This document shows positions 45,032 through 53,232 of a stretch of DNA of 64,000 nucleotides, in pieces; the first letter of the stretch is position 1; each line of letters starts with the position of its first letter. Source of the DNA: Candidatus Manganitrophus noduliformans (lineage in GTDB: Bacteria; Nitrospirota; Nitrospiria; SBBL01; Manganitrophaceae); assembly GCF_012184425.1 (NCBI RefSeq), contig NZ_VTOW01000001.1:930001-994000 (forward strand), read 5' to 3'. The position numbers were made by a program, and so were the translations under genes. The notes under the pieces are model-generated. The model searched no databases, had not been told where the DNA came from, and was given only the letters and a program-made list of their open reading frames with translations.

Positions 45032-45172
45032 CTTTTAATGTTCTCCGTGTGATATACCAAATCCGCCCGATTTCAGGTCATAGAATTTTCTGTCTATCTC
45101 GGGGATCGGTTCTTGACCGTTTCGTATTTTCAATCGCTTAGGGATGATTCCCAAGAAATAGACAGAAAAATT
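45032..45172 (+). repeat. degenerate dispersed repeat, copy B, with inverted arms
   Basis: 45032-45130 aligns with copy A at 42553. This copy also carries an inverted repeat: ATTTTCTGTCTAT near 45084 and ATAGACAGAAAAAT near 45157. The arms could fold into a long stem. The element lies between the Kelch remnant and the palindrome at 45179. Confidence 0.45.
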
Positions 45173-45178
45173 TCCGTA

Positions 45179-45208
45179 AAATAAGGCAGAAATATTTCTG
45201 CCTTATTT
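45179..45208. repeat. 30-bp perfect palindrome, terminator-like
   Basis: Arms AAATAAGGCAGAAAT and ATTTCTGCCTTATTT, with no loop bases. The 3' side is T-rich, so it can act as a bidirectional terminator. It is AT-rich, unlike the surrounding 58% GC sequence. Confidence 0.75.
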
Positions 45209-45277
45209 ATATGTTAGACGGACACAATCAGCGCCGGTGCCGAGAGTAGTGGACACTCGTCGCCGCACAGCGAGATC

Positions 45278-45481
45278 ATGCCGAGAGTCTTCGTCAGCTA
45301 CGTTCACGAAGACAAAGAGATCGTCCAGGCGATTCAGTCGTTGCTGGTCGACACGCTGAAGCTCGAAGCGGATGTATTCCTCTCCGCCGACCAGACCCAG
45401 ATTCTCGCCGGACACATCTGGCTCGACAGGATCAGTAATTCCGGGGACACCATACTTAATTCTTGGCCTTGCCTCTCATAG
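45278..45481 (+). pseudogene. truncated TIR-domain gene
   Basis: The first ~52 codons read PRVFVSYVHEDKEIVQAIQS and DVFLSADQTQILAGHIWLD, a clear TIR-domain start (strand A, helix A, then the AGxxWLDxI motif). Similarity stops abruptly at DRI. The following codons come from a transposon-end-like sequence and soon meet a stop. The catalytic Glu region and any effector domain are gone. TIR proteins of this kind often serve in anti-phage defence; this one is dead. Confidence 0.75.
45437..45462. mobile_element. transposon-end-like scar
   Basis: AATTCCGGGGACACCATACT-TAATTC. From memory, the core GGGGACACCATACTTAATT recurs in bacterial intergenic regions, often near REP-associated (Y1) transposase genes. 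Here it sits exactly at the break of the TIR gene. No transposase gene is present, so this is only a remnant. Confidence 0.5.
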
Positions 45482-45600
45482 AGGGTCAGAGTAAAATCTC
45501 TTACCGGATGATTCTATACGTCTGGATGGTTTTTACTTCGCCGTCCTGACGCGCTGTCTCGGCCTCCGTCATTAGACCTCTTTCCCGGAGACGCACTGTT

Positions 45601-46314
45601 ATGAAAATCTTCATTCCAACACAGTCCTTCCAGGACTGGCAACGTTTGTTAGCGAATCCGAACCTTCACTGGAAAGATGGCCATTCTGCGATGACGCTGG
45701 CCCGTTCGTGGGAGGCGGAGGCAGCGACCGGCTTTCCGCCGGAAATCAAGGCCGCGTTCGAAACCTCCGGTTCGCCGCTTTTGACAGACCTCGATCCGCT
45801 GCTGGCCCTTCCTGAATTTCAGGTTCCGCTTCCCGGCGGCGTCCGTTCGTCGCAGACCGATGTCCTTGCTCTGGCGCGCGGGAAGGAAGGATTGGTCGCG
45901 GTGGTCGTGGAGGGAAAGGTTGATGAAACATTCGGTCCCACACTCAGAGAAAAGAGGATCGAACCCTCCGACGGATTTAATGAGCGCCATGTCTTCCTGC
46001 TTCAATATTTAGAGCTCCCCCCCTCTATTCCTCAAACCATCCGATACCAATTTTTGCACAGAACCGCGTCGGCGCTGATCGTCGCCCGGCAGTTTGACGC
46101 CAAGGCCGCCGTGATGCTGGTGCACTCTTTCAGCCCCACGAACAAAGGGTTCTCCGATTTCGAAGCCTTTGCGGGCCTGTTCAACGCAGCGCCCGAAATC
46201 GGCCGGATCGTCCCGGCGGGGATGTTCGAAGGGATGCCGCTGTTTCTCGGCTGGTGCGCGGGTGATCAGCGCTTCCGCTCCGGCGATGACGCCGAGCAAG
46301 CCGGTAAACTCTAA
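45601..46314 (+). CDS. DUF6946-like protein with a PD-(D/E)XK nuclease-like core
   Basis: 237 residues. A central block, SSQTDVLALARGKEGLVAVV followed by VEGKVDETFG, has the D ... E-x-K arrangement of the PD-(D/E)XK nuclease fold. The N-terminal helix pair (FQDWQRLLANPNLHWKDGHS) and a C-terminal alpha/beta part (AAVMLVHSFSPTNKGFSDFE) match an uncharacterised conserved family. Whether it cuts nucleic acid is unknown. It sits in an accessory region after mobile scars, so a defence role is possible. Confidence 0.65.
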   Translation: MKIFIPTQSFQDWQRLLANPNLHWKDGHSAMTLARSWEAEAATGFPPEIKAAFETSGSPLLTDLDPLLALPEFQVPLPGGVRSSQTDVLALARGKEGLVAVVVEGKVDETFGPTLREKRIEPSDGFNERHVFLLQYLELPPSIPQTIRYQFLHRTASALIVARQFDAKAAVMLVHSFSPTNKGFSDFEAFAGLFNAAPEIGRIVPAGMFEGMPLFLGWCAGDQRFRSGDDAEQAGKL

Positions 46315-46340
46315 AGGGAAACCGCTTTGACGGAAAAAGA

Positions 46341-48062
46341 ATGACGATGCGCTCTATGCAAAAAAAGAATCAACCCCCGCAGCGGGCATTCTCCAACGTC
46401 GCGCGATCGACTCCTTCAGCAAATCACCCAAAACCTCCATCGCTTCATCGGCAGCGCACCGTCGGAAATCAAGCCGTTCAGCGGCTTCAAGCAAAGTTAA
46501 CGATCAGCTCCCCCGGAGACCTCTACGAACAGGAAGCCGACCGCATCGCCGAACGGGTGATGCGCACCCCTGCGCCGCAACTCCAGCGCGCCTGCGCTTG
46601 CGGGGCGAGCTGTCCCAAGTGTCAAACGAAACCATTGCAGACGAAGCGGATCGAATCGGGCCGCTCGGAACAGACCACGGCGCCGCCGGTCGTCCACGAT
46701 GCGCTGCGCTCCTCCGGCCAGCCGCTCGACCCCGCCATCCGCGCCTTCATGGAGCCCCGCTTCGGCCATGACTTCAGCCAAGTCCGAATCCACACCGATC
46801 CCAAAGCGGCAACCTCCTCCCAATCGATCCAGGCGCTGGCGTATACCGCCGGCCGCGACATCGTCTTCGCCGCCGATCAATATTCGCCTCATTCGGAGCG
46901 CGGCAAGCGACTGCTGGCCCATGAGCTGGCGCACGTCGTCCAGCAGGGGGAGGGGCGACCGGTTGATCGGATTTCCCGGTTTTCAGACACCGACCATCAT
47001 ATTCTCGAAGAGGCGGCGTTGGAGCTGACCAAGCTGACGCCGGGCGACATTAAGCAGATCCACGCCGGAAACGTCAAACGGGACTACAGCCAAACGGGGG
47101 CGGTCGCCAATCTTCTTCTGTTGTGCGATGCAAACGCCTACGGCGGCTACAAAGCCGAAGAGCATTTCGACAACTATCAGTGGAATGAGCAGTTGCAAAA
47201 GTGGCAATCGAAGAAGAACCCGGACGCATTCGGCAAGAAAAGCCCGATCTCTTATATCGACGAAGAGCTGGTCCGGTTTGCCGACGCATTGCCTGATCCG
47301 ACGGCCTTTGAGCATGTCGGGAATGCGTTCCATACAATCGAAGATTTCTTCGCGCACTCCAACTTCGTCGAGCTGATCCACGGCGATTTCCGGTTCGGCC
47401 GAAAGCTCGTGACCGGCGGGGGAGGATCAGGGGACACTTCCGTTCTAAGAATTTTGGAATCGGTCAGCAGCGAAGAGACCGCCCCTTTTTACGGTCAACA
47501 AGCGGCACAAGAGACGGCCAAATCGCCCCCGCACGCGCACGCGCGAATGGCCAAAGATTACAAGTCAAATCCATATTACATGCAGGCAGTGGTGCTGGCG
47601 GCTCTGGTCATCAAAGAGATCGGAGCGGAGATCAGCGTCGTCCGGGATTTGACGGCGAAAGACGCCCGAGTGAAACAGGTGCGCGAAGTCATCATGGCCA
47701 AGGTGAAGCGATTCCTTCGCCCGCCGGAGGAGAGCGATAAGTGGTGGGAAGGGCTTCGCGCTTCGGGCGGGAAGGAGATGGAAAAATCGATCAAAGAAAA
47801 AATGGCGAAAACACCGGTCACGAAGAACCAGTGTATCTTAAGCCCGCTGAGATCGATCGAGGCGAGCAAGAATTCCAATCTCAAATTATTCGGGCCGGCG
47901 ATTCCGATCGAAACAAAACGGGGCCATGTCTGGGTGCAGGTCGGGACCGGATTTTCAGCGCCCCCCGCGTTTAAAGGACCGTCCGGCGCGGTGGAGCCGC
48001 GAAGCTTCGATTTCGTACCGGTGGGGGTGCAGATCACAGGGACGTTTGACCTGCTCAAGTAA
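46341..48062 (+). CDS. DUF4157 (eCIS-core) protein with Het-C-like domain
   Basis: 573 residues. A disordered, Pro/Gln-rich N-terminus is followed by CACGASCPKC (possible zinc site). The DUF4157 domain contains EPRFGHDFSQVRIHTDPKAA, AYTAGRDIVFA and the zinc-protease-like LLAHELAHVVQQ. The C-terminal half has NAFHTIEDFFAHSNFVEL, a signature of Het-C/heterokaryon-incompatibility-type proteins. DUF4157 marks cargo of extracellular contractile injection systems and self-processing toxins. No sheath, tube or baseplate gene is nearby. It is a candidate toxin or effector; activity unproven. Confidence 0.8.
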   Translation: MTMRSMQKKNQPPQRAFSNVARSTPSANHPKPPSLHRQRTVGNQAVQRLQAKLTISSPGDLYEQEADRIAERVMRTPAPQLQRACACGASCPKCQTKPLQTKRIESGRSEQTTAPPVVHDALRSSGQPLDPAIRAFMEPRFGHDFSQVRIHTDPKAATSSQSIQALAYTAGRDIVFAADQYSPHSERGKRLLAHELAHVVQQGEGRPVDRISRFSDTDHHILEEAALELTKLTPGDIKQIHAGNVKRDYSQTGAVANLLLLCDANAYGGYKAEEHFDNYQWNEQLQKWQSKKNPDAFGKKSPISYIDEELVRFADALPDPTAFEHVGNAFHTIEDFFAHSNFVELIHGDFRFGRKLVTGGGGSGDTSVLRILESVSSEETAPFYGQQAAQETAKSPPHAHARMAKDYKSNPYYMQAVVLAALVIKEIGAEISVVRDLTAKDARVKQVREVIMAKVKRFLRPPEESDKWWEGLRASGGKEMEKSIKEKMAKTPVTKNQCILSPLRSIEASKNSNLKLFGPAIPIETKRGHVWVQVGTGFSAPPAFKGPSGAVEPRSFDFVPVGVQITGTFDLLK

Positions 48063-48102
48063 AATGATAAAATGATTCGTTTTTTACAGTCCGTCTCCTT
48101 TT

Positions 48103-48801
48103 TTGAAAGAGGGGTCTATTTTAGTTAAAAGCTTTATCGTTCTTTTTGTGTTCGCCGCGCTCTTTATCGCAAATGGCGCTGATCCGGTCCGAGGCGATGA
48201 CGACCTCAATCAACGGCTCGTCGCCGCCGCCTCGAACGGCAACACGGCCCGGATCGTCGAGCTTCTTCGGGAAGGGGCCGACGTCAACGCCCGCGGCGCG
48301 CGGGGACGCACACCGGTCATGGCCGCCGCCTATGGAAATCACGTCGAGACGGTGGCTGCCCTCATCGAGGCAGGGGCCGACGTCAACCTCCGCGACGACA
48401 TCCTGAACAATCCTTTTCTCCTGGCAGGAGCGGAAGGCCTCCTCGATATCCTCAAGCTCACCGTCAAGGCAGGCGCCGATCCGAAGCTGACGAACCGCTT
48501 CGGCGGGACGGCGCTGATTCCCGCCGCGGAGCGGGGTCACGTCGAAGTGGTGAAATATCTGCTGGCCCATACCAACATCGACATCAATCACGTGAACAAT
48601 TTGGGATGGACCGCGCTGCTGGAAGCGATCGTTTTGTCCGACGGCGGCCCGACGCATCAGGAAATTGTCATGCTGCTGATCCGACACGGGGCGAACGTCA
48701 ACATTCCCGACCGCGCAGGCCGCACCCCGCTTCGTCACGCCAGGGAGCGCGGCTACAAAAAGATCCAAGCGCTCCTGGAGGCCGCAGGCGCCCGCCCGTA
48801 G
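48103..48801 (+). CDS. secreted ankyrin-repeat protein
   Basis: 232 residues from a TTG. Signal peptide SFIVLFVFAALFIANGA. About five ankyrin repeats follow (for example GRTPVMAAAYGNHVETVAAL, then EAGADVNLRDD; GTALIPAAERGHVEVVKYLL), ending with HARERGYKKIQALLEAAGA. A periplasmic protein-binding role is likely. It follows the Het-C-like gene by 40 bases and could be its immunity or chaperone partner, which is only a positional guess. Confidence 0.83.
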   Translation: MKEGSILVKSFIVLFVFAALFIANGADPVRGDDDLNQRLVAAASNGNTARIVELLREGADVNARGARGRTPVMAAAYGNHVETVAALIEAGADVNLRDDILNNPFLLAGAEGLLDILKLTVKAGADPKLTNRFGGTALIPAAERGHVEVVKYLLAHTNIDINHVNNLGWTALLEAIVLSDGGPTHQEIVMLLIRHGANVNIPDRAGRTPLRHARERGYKKIQALLEAAGARP

Positions 48802-48910
48802 CAGGCGCGCCGGTCGGCCGCTTCCAGCGGGTTCAATCTGTTGAACCGCGCTTCATTCGTCATGACAACGGGTCGGGGAATCTCTTCCGGGAAATGGACG
48901 GGGAACGAGG

Positions 48911-49405
48911 ATGATGAAATTCTGTGCGGTCGTGTTTCTTTCCCTTTCACTCCTCGCCTTTCTTCCAAACGGCGCCGAGGCACAAGGAGAGGATGATTCG
49001 CCGAAAAAACCGACGCTCAACGCCGCCGTGCTGATCGGCGTATATGAAGGTCTCTTTGCGCTCAATTCAGGCCTGGCGGCCCTCTCGCCGAGAGGTTACG
49101 GCGCGGCCGGATTGGTCCTCCTTCCCCTTACATTTTCCCAAAGCGGGGGCTCCAAAGAGCGCATCGCCGGGGGCTCCCTCTTTGCGGGCCTCTGCGTCTA
49201 TAATCTGGTTGTGCCCGACCGGAGGGATCTGTCGCGCTCACAGATTTTTGTTCACAACATGATCGGCTGGCATCTGTTCGCTTTGGGTGTCGGAGCGACC
49301 TCTTTTTTTAGCGACGATAAAAAGGAAAAGACGCAACACGCTTTCAATCTCGGCCTGAACGTCGGTCCGGAAGGCCCGATGCTGGTTGCCCGATATCTGT
49401 TCTAA
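48911..49405 (+). CDS. membrane protein with signal peptide, unknown function
   Basis: 164 residues. Signal segment FCAVVFLSLSLLAFLPNGAEA, then several hydrophobic segments (AAVLIGVYEGLFALNSGLAAL, AAGLVLLPLTFS, MIGWHLFALGVGATSFF). No family recognised. The pattern resembles a small four-helix membrane protein or a short beta-barrel ending in Phe (VARYLF), the latter typical of outer-membrane proteins. Confidence 0.65.
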   Translation: MMKFCAVVFLSLSLLAFLPNGAEAQGEDDSPKKPTLNAAVLIGVYEGLFALNSGLAALSPRGYGAAGLVLLPLTFSQSGGSKERIAGGSLFAGLCVYNLVVPDRRDLSRSQIFVHNMIGWHLFALGVGATSFFSDDKKEKTQHAFNLGLNVGPEGPMLVARYLF

Positions 49406-49479
49406 GCTGAACGCGCGCCTCATCCCGGACGTATCCGATGAACAATCAAGAGAACTTCTTTTAGGTCCTCCTCACGACC

Positions 49480-50031
49480 ATGCAAAAGCTGACACGCGCA
49501 TTTTATGATCGAGATGCCGTCACCGTCGCAAGAGATCTTCTTGGAAAATACCTCGTTCACCTATCGGACGGCGTGGAGCGGATCGGGCGGATCGTAGAGG
49601 TCGAAGCGTATCTCGGCCCGCACGATCTTGCCTCGCACTCCTCCAAAGGGCGGACGGAACGGACGAAGATCATGTTCGGTCCCCCCGGCCACGCTTATGT
49701 CTATATGATCTACGGAATCTACGACTGCATGAACGTCGTGACCGAGCGGGAAGGCCATGCCTCCGCCGTGTTGATACGCGCCGTCGAACCGGTGAAAAAT
49801 ATCGAGGGGCGAACTCAAGGCCCCGGCCTCCTCTGCCGGGCGATGCGGATCGACCGCCGCCTCAACGGGCACGACCTGGTGAGCGATCATTTTTATATCG
49901 CTGCGGTACCGGAGGAGAAACCTCGGGTGATTGTGAAGCGGCCCCGCGTTGGCGTCGATTACGCGCGGCACTGGGCGAGGCGGCTTTTACGGTTTTATAT
50001 CAAAGGCAATCCATTTGTATCGAAGCCTTAG
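49480..50031 (+). CDS. mpg: 3-methyladenine (alkyladenine) DNA glycosylase, AAG/MPG family
   Basis: 183 residues of the AAG fold. Landmarks: ARDLLGKYLV, the catalytic Glu in IVEVEAYLGPHDLASHSSKG, FGPPGHAYVYMIYGIYDCMNVV, AVLIRAVEP, and GPGLLCRAM. It removes alkylated and deaminated purines from DNA. Single gene; no ribosome site is obvious. Length and motifs are complete. Confidence 0.95.
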   Translation: MQKLTRAFYDRDAVTVARDLLGKYLVHLSDGVERIGRIVEVEAYLGPHDLASHSSKGRTERTKIMFGPPGHAYVYMIYGIYDCMNVVTEREGHASAVLIRAVEPVKNIEGRTQGPGLLCRAMRIDRRLNGHDLVSDHFYIAAVPEEKPRVIVKRPRVGVDYARHWARRLLRFYIKGNPFVSKP

Positions 50032-50120
50032 TGTAATGTTGTGTAAGATCGTGGGCCGGTCTCCCGCGATCATGCGCCAGCGCGATCCTCAACGATGGTT
50101 CAGAATGGGGGTGCCGGAAA

Positions 50121-51260
50121 TCACCCCCCGCCGACGATGCCATATTCTATCAGCAGGGCCACCGCTTCACCCACGAGGATACCGTAAAACGGATTGGTCA
50201 GGGCGGTTACCGCCAGGGCGGTGCCGCCGGCGAGCGGGTTTTCCGCCACGCCGGGGAGGTTCTCCGGCATGATCACAGGGACACCCAATACGATCAGAAA
50301 CCCTGCGATTGCCTGGAGCGGAACATATTTTCCGATGCGGGTGACCCATCCCAGAAGGGTGATAACGGACATGAGCGCCATAAAGAGGACGGTTGAGAAA
50401 ACCGGCTGAGGCGCCGCCGCCATCGGCGCCGGAGTGGTTTCCACCGGCGGCCCGCCGAAGAGCGCGCTGAGGAGGCTGCCGAGTCCGGCCATCAGTGTCA
50501 CGCCGTCGAGCGTCGGTTCGGTGCCGGCGAGCTCTGAGTTGACCCGGTCGTAAGAGAAGATGGCCCCTGTACGCAGAGCGAAGACAGAAAACGCCCCGAT
50601 GAGAACCGGACGGGTAAACATCTCGCGCCAGTTGAACGGGATGAGCCCCCATTGATCGCCCGTCTCTTCGTTTTCTTCCGTGTCTTCTTTATTTTGTTTG
50701 TTTTGTTGGTTTTGCTCTCCACCCTCCTCCTCTTTGTCGCCTGATTTTGAGAGGAAGCGATCGGGCAAGAAGTGGGCGGCCGCCGCGCCGACCACCACGG
50801 AAGCGACGATCACCGGCACCAGATCGTCTGTAATGATATACGCGGTGATCCCGGCCGCCGTTGATGCGCCTGCGATCGCAGGTTTCTCGCCAAGGTATTG
50901 CACGCCGACGCGCGTCAAGATGATGCCGACCCCCGCGATGACCCCGGCGATGACCGCCGGGTCGAGCAGGCTGACGAAGGTGGAATAAAGTCCGAACAGG
51001 CCAAGGAGAATGCTCGGGACGGCGGAAAGCGCGACCACATACAAGATCTGCGGCCGCTTTTTAAGGCCGTTCGCCGCGACGGTGATACTTTCGACTGTGA
51101 AGGTGATCGGGGTGACCGCGCTGTAAAACCAGGCCAGGATGGCGCCGATCGCGTATCCGATTCCTGCCGCGCGGGCGCTAAAGCGATGTCGGGCGGCATA
51201 GAGTCCCTCCGCGACACCGTCCGCGCACATTCCGATGGCGGCGATAATTGATGCGAACAT
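50121..51260 (-). CDS. NCS2-like/xanthine-uracil-type permease
   Basis: 379 residues with about ten hydrophobic segments. It is interrupted by a highly charged Glu/Asn/Gln linker (near residues 175-205, EEGGEQNQQNKQNKEDTEEN). The second half contains LDGVTLMAGLGSLLSALFGG and PPVETTPAPMAA, the layout of the nucleobase-permease (NCS2) fold. AGGAAG precedes the start. It is adjacent to and co-oriented with the guanidine hydrolase gene, so a guanidine-related solute is a plausible cargo. The charged linker is unusual. Confidence 0.72.
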   Translation of the reverse strand: MFASIIAAIGMCADGVAEGLYAARHRFSARAAGIGYAIGAILAWFYSAVTPITFTVESITVAANGLKKRPQILYVVALSAVPSILLGLFGLYSTFVSLLDPAVIAGVIAGVGIILTRVGVQYLGEKPAIAGASTAAGITAYIITDDLVPVIVASVVVGAAAAHFLPDRFLSKSGDKEEEGGEQNQQNKQNKEDTEENEETGDQWGLIPFNWREMFTRPVLIGAFSVFALRTGAIFSYDRVNSELAGTEPTLDGVTLMAGLGSLLSALFGGPPVETTPAPMAAAPQPVFSTVLFMALMSVITLLGWVTRIGKYVPLQAIAGFLIVLGVPVIMPENLPGVAENPLAGGTALAVTALTNPFYGILVGEAVALLIEYGIVGGG

Positions 51261-51349
51261 CAGATCTTCCTGCTGTGGCGGGGCGGCCGTCTTACCTCGA
51301 CGGCCGCCCCCCGGATAAAACGCGCTTTTTAGGTGAATCGGTCCGGCTC

Positions 51350-52573
51350 TTATGCCGCCTTACGCTGATCGGTTTGCCGCGCTTTTTCTGTCTGCGGCTC
51401 TCCAGCGCGGGTGCGGCCCAATTTACCCGCAACCACCTGAGCGGCCAAGACATCGCAAATCAGCCGCACCCCCATCAGCGATGTGATATCCGACACGTCG
51501 AATGGCGGTGAGACTTCGACGATCTCCATGCCGAGCAGCCCTTCGTTCGCAAAACGCTTCACGAGCGCCAGCGCTTCACGAGGATACAAACCTCCCGGTT
51601 CCGGCCAGCCGGTCGCCGGGCAGAAGCCTGGATCGATAGAGTCGATATCGAAGGAGAGATAGACCCCTTCCGCGCCATTACTCCAGGCTGTCTCCAGCGC
51701 CATTTCGGCCGTCTTCTCGATGCCGAGACGCTCCATGTCTTCCACGGTGATGACCAGCGAGCCTTGCTTGCGGCCCTCTTCCACGCCGGGACGCGGCACC
51801 TGCCAACCGCCGATGCCGATCTGCACCAGATTTCCCATGTCGAAATGTTTCTCGTGGGCGGCCCAGTAGAAGGGGGTGGTATGCATCCGCTCGTCGAGAT
51901 CCTTACGCTGTGTGTCTATGTGGCGATCGAAGTGTATGATGCCGATCTTTCTGCCGAAGGCGTTCATGATCCCCCGCGCAGTTGGAAATCCGATCGAGTG
52001 ATCGCCGCCGAGAATGACGGGGAAAACTCCTTGACCCCGGACATATTCGACCGCTTTGGTGATTTGATCGAATGCCTTCTCGATATTGGCTGGCGTGATA
52101 AAGATATCGCCGACGTCCACGATATCGAGTTGCTCCCGCAGATCGATCCCCAGCTCATAGTAATAGGGGGTGTAAAGCCCGGAGATGCGGCGCATCCCTT
52201 CGGGACCGAAGCGCGGTCCAGGACGATAGGTGGTGCCGGTATCCAACGGGCAGCCGATTACGGCAACCTCGTGCTCTCCCACCTGGTTGATGTCTTCCAA
52301 GAAAGGGGCTTTGAGGAAGGTGTTGATCCCCGCGAAGTGGGGGAGCTCACCCCGAACGAATGTGCTCGCTTCCTCCGGCTTCTCGATCGACTCTGCCGGT
52401 TCCAGTCCATGCTTGTGGGCGCGCTCCTGCTCTTTCTTCAGCATTTCATCTGTTAGCTCTTTCTCGTGCCGCTTGGCCTTTTCGCCTTGCAGATCTTGTG
52501 TCTTGACCCCCCTTATTTCTTCCGGCTGTTTCTCCTCCTTACTCTTCTGTTCTTTATCCTTTTGGTTTGCCAT
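51350..52573 (-). CDS. gdmH: guanidine hydrolase-like ureohydrolase (GdmH family)
   Basis: 407 residues. After a 65-residue, Lys/Glu-rich leader comes the ureohydrolase fold with metal ligands in LGGDHSIGF, IIHFDRHIDTQ and LSFDIDSIDPGF. The FDRHIDTQ form, the long N-terminus, LVQIGIGGWQVPR and TGWPEPGGLYPREAL are features of nickel-dependent guanidine hydrolases rather than of arginase or agmatinase (compare DAHTD in the gene at 35903). It would split guanidine into urea and ammonia. The third of three successive ATGs (52573) has AAGGAG seven bases upstream. No urease or hyp genes are in the window. Confidence 0.82.
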   Translation of the reverse strand: MANQKDKEQKSKEEKQPEEIRGVKTQDLQGEKAKRHEKELTDEMLKKEQERAHKHGLEPAESIEKPEEASTFVRGELPHFAGINTFLKAPFLEDINQVGEHEVAVIGCPLDTGTTYRPGPRFGPEGMRRISGLYTPYYYELGIDLREQLDIVDVGDIFITPANIEKAFDQITKAVEYVRGQGVFPVILGGDHSIGFPTARGIMNAFGRKIGIIHFDRHIDTQRKDLDERMHTTPFYWAAHEKHFDMGNLVQIGIGGWQVPRPGVEEGRKQGSLVITVEDMERLGIEKTAEMALETAWSNGAEGVYLSFDIDSIDPGFCPATGWPEPGGLYPREALALVKRFANEGLLGMEIVEVSPPFDVSDITSLMGVRLICDVLAAQVVAGKLGRTRAGEPQTEKARQTDQRKAA

Positions 52574-52694
52574 CATCATACTCCTTTCCGTCCAGCGATC
52601 CGCTCCGATCGGGCGCGGTGGATGCGCCCGGCTTCCACCGGTACCTGTAAACCTCTCCGCGCCAAGGATCAGGATGGTTTATCCTGAGCAGTGT

Positions 52695-52720
52695 TGGACA
52701 CGCTATTTGGACACGCTATA
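52695..52720. repeat. tandem 13-bp direct repeat upstream of gdmH
   Basis: Two perfect head-to-tail copies of TTGGACACGCTAT. They sit about 120 bases upstream of the guanidine hydrolase start and could be an operator or a mobile scar. A small hairpin (CAGGAT/ATCCTG, around 52667-52684) lies between them and the gene. Confidence 0.55.
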
Positions 52721-52739
52721 TTGACAGAGGATATCGATG

Positions 52740-53232
52740 AGTACGCGTCGCACCGTACTCATATTGAGTGATCGGGTGTGTGCCGGCATCCGGTTTTTCT
52801 GAAGATTCATGCGCATCGTAAGCCGTGCGTTTTTTCAGATAGGAAAAAGCAAGAATTGTTCCAATGCTTCTTCCGGAATTTCAGCGTTTGACGCGATCGA
52901 AGAACGATGGATGGGCCCTCTTGAGTCCTGTTTTAGCGGTGAATGGCCACTCGCTGTCGCCTTGTTGGATAGATATTGCCCGGGTTGTTCGTTCGATGCT
53001 GCGGACGTATGGTCAAGTTTTCACAGAGGGGCGCTTGTCTGCCGGTTCGGCAGTGACTAAGGATCGTAAAACCCTCAAAAGTCTCTAAAATTCCGACTAA
53101 ACAATGAACTATTTCCCCCCACCCGCCTCCATTTTTTGAAATCCTTGTTACACTTCTCGAAGAAACTTTTAGCGAGACACCGATATCCGACGTTACTGGT
53201 TCGTCATATTTTTACACCTGTTTTTACACCTG
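52740..53232. other. gap without recognisable gene
   Basis: About 490 bases. Short plus-strand frames are present at 52809-53088 but have no ribosome site or similarity. It ends with a 12-bp tandem duplication (TTTTTACACCTG twice, 53209-53232) that abuts the next gene. I see no riboswitch structure. Confidence 0.4.

Noticed and set aside
52574-52740. Guanidine riboswitch upstream of gdmH
   Set aside because: Small hairpins exist, but I could not match the conserved loops of the guanidine-I, -II (ACGR loop pairs) or -III classes by eye.
52809-53088. Two overlapping short plus-strand frames
   Set aside because: No start signal and no domain; codon pattern unlike neighbouring genes.
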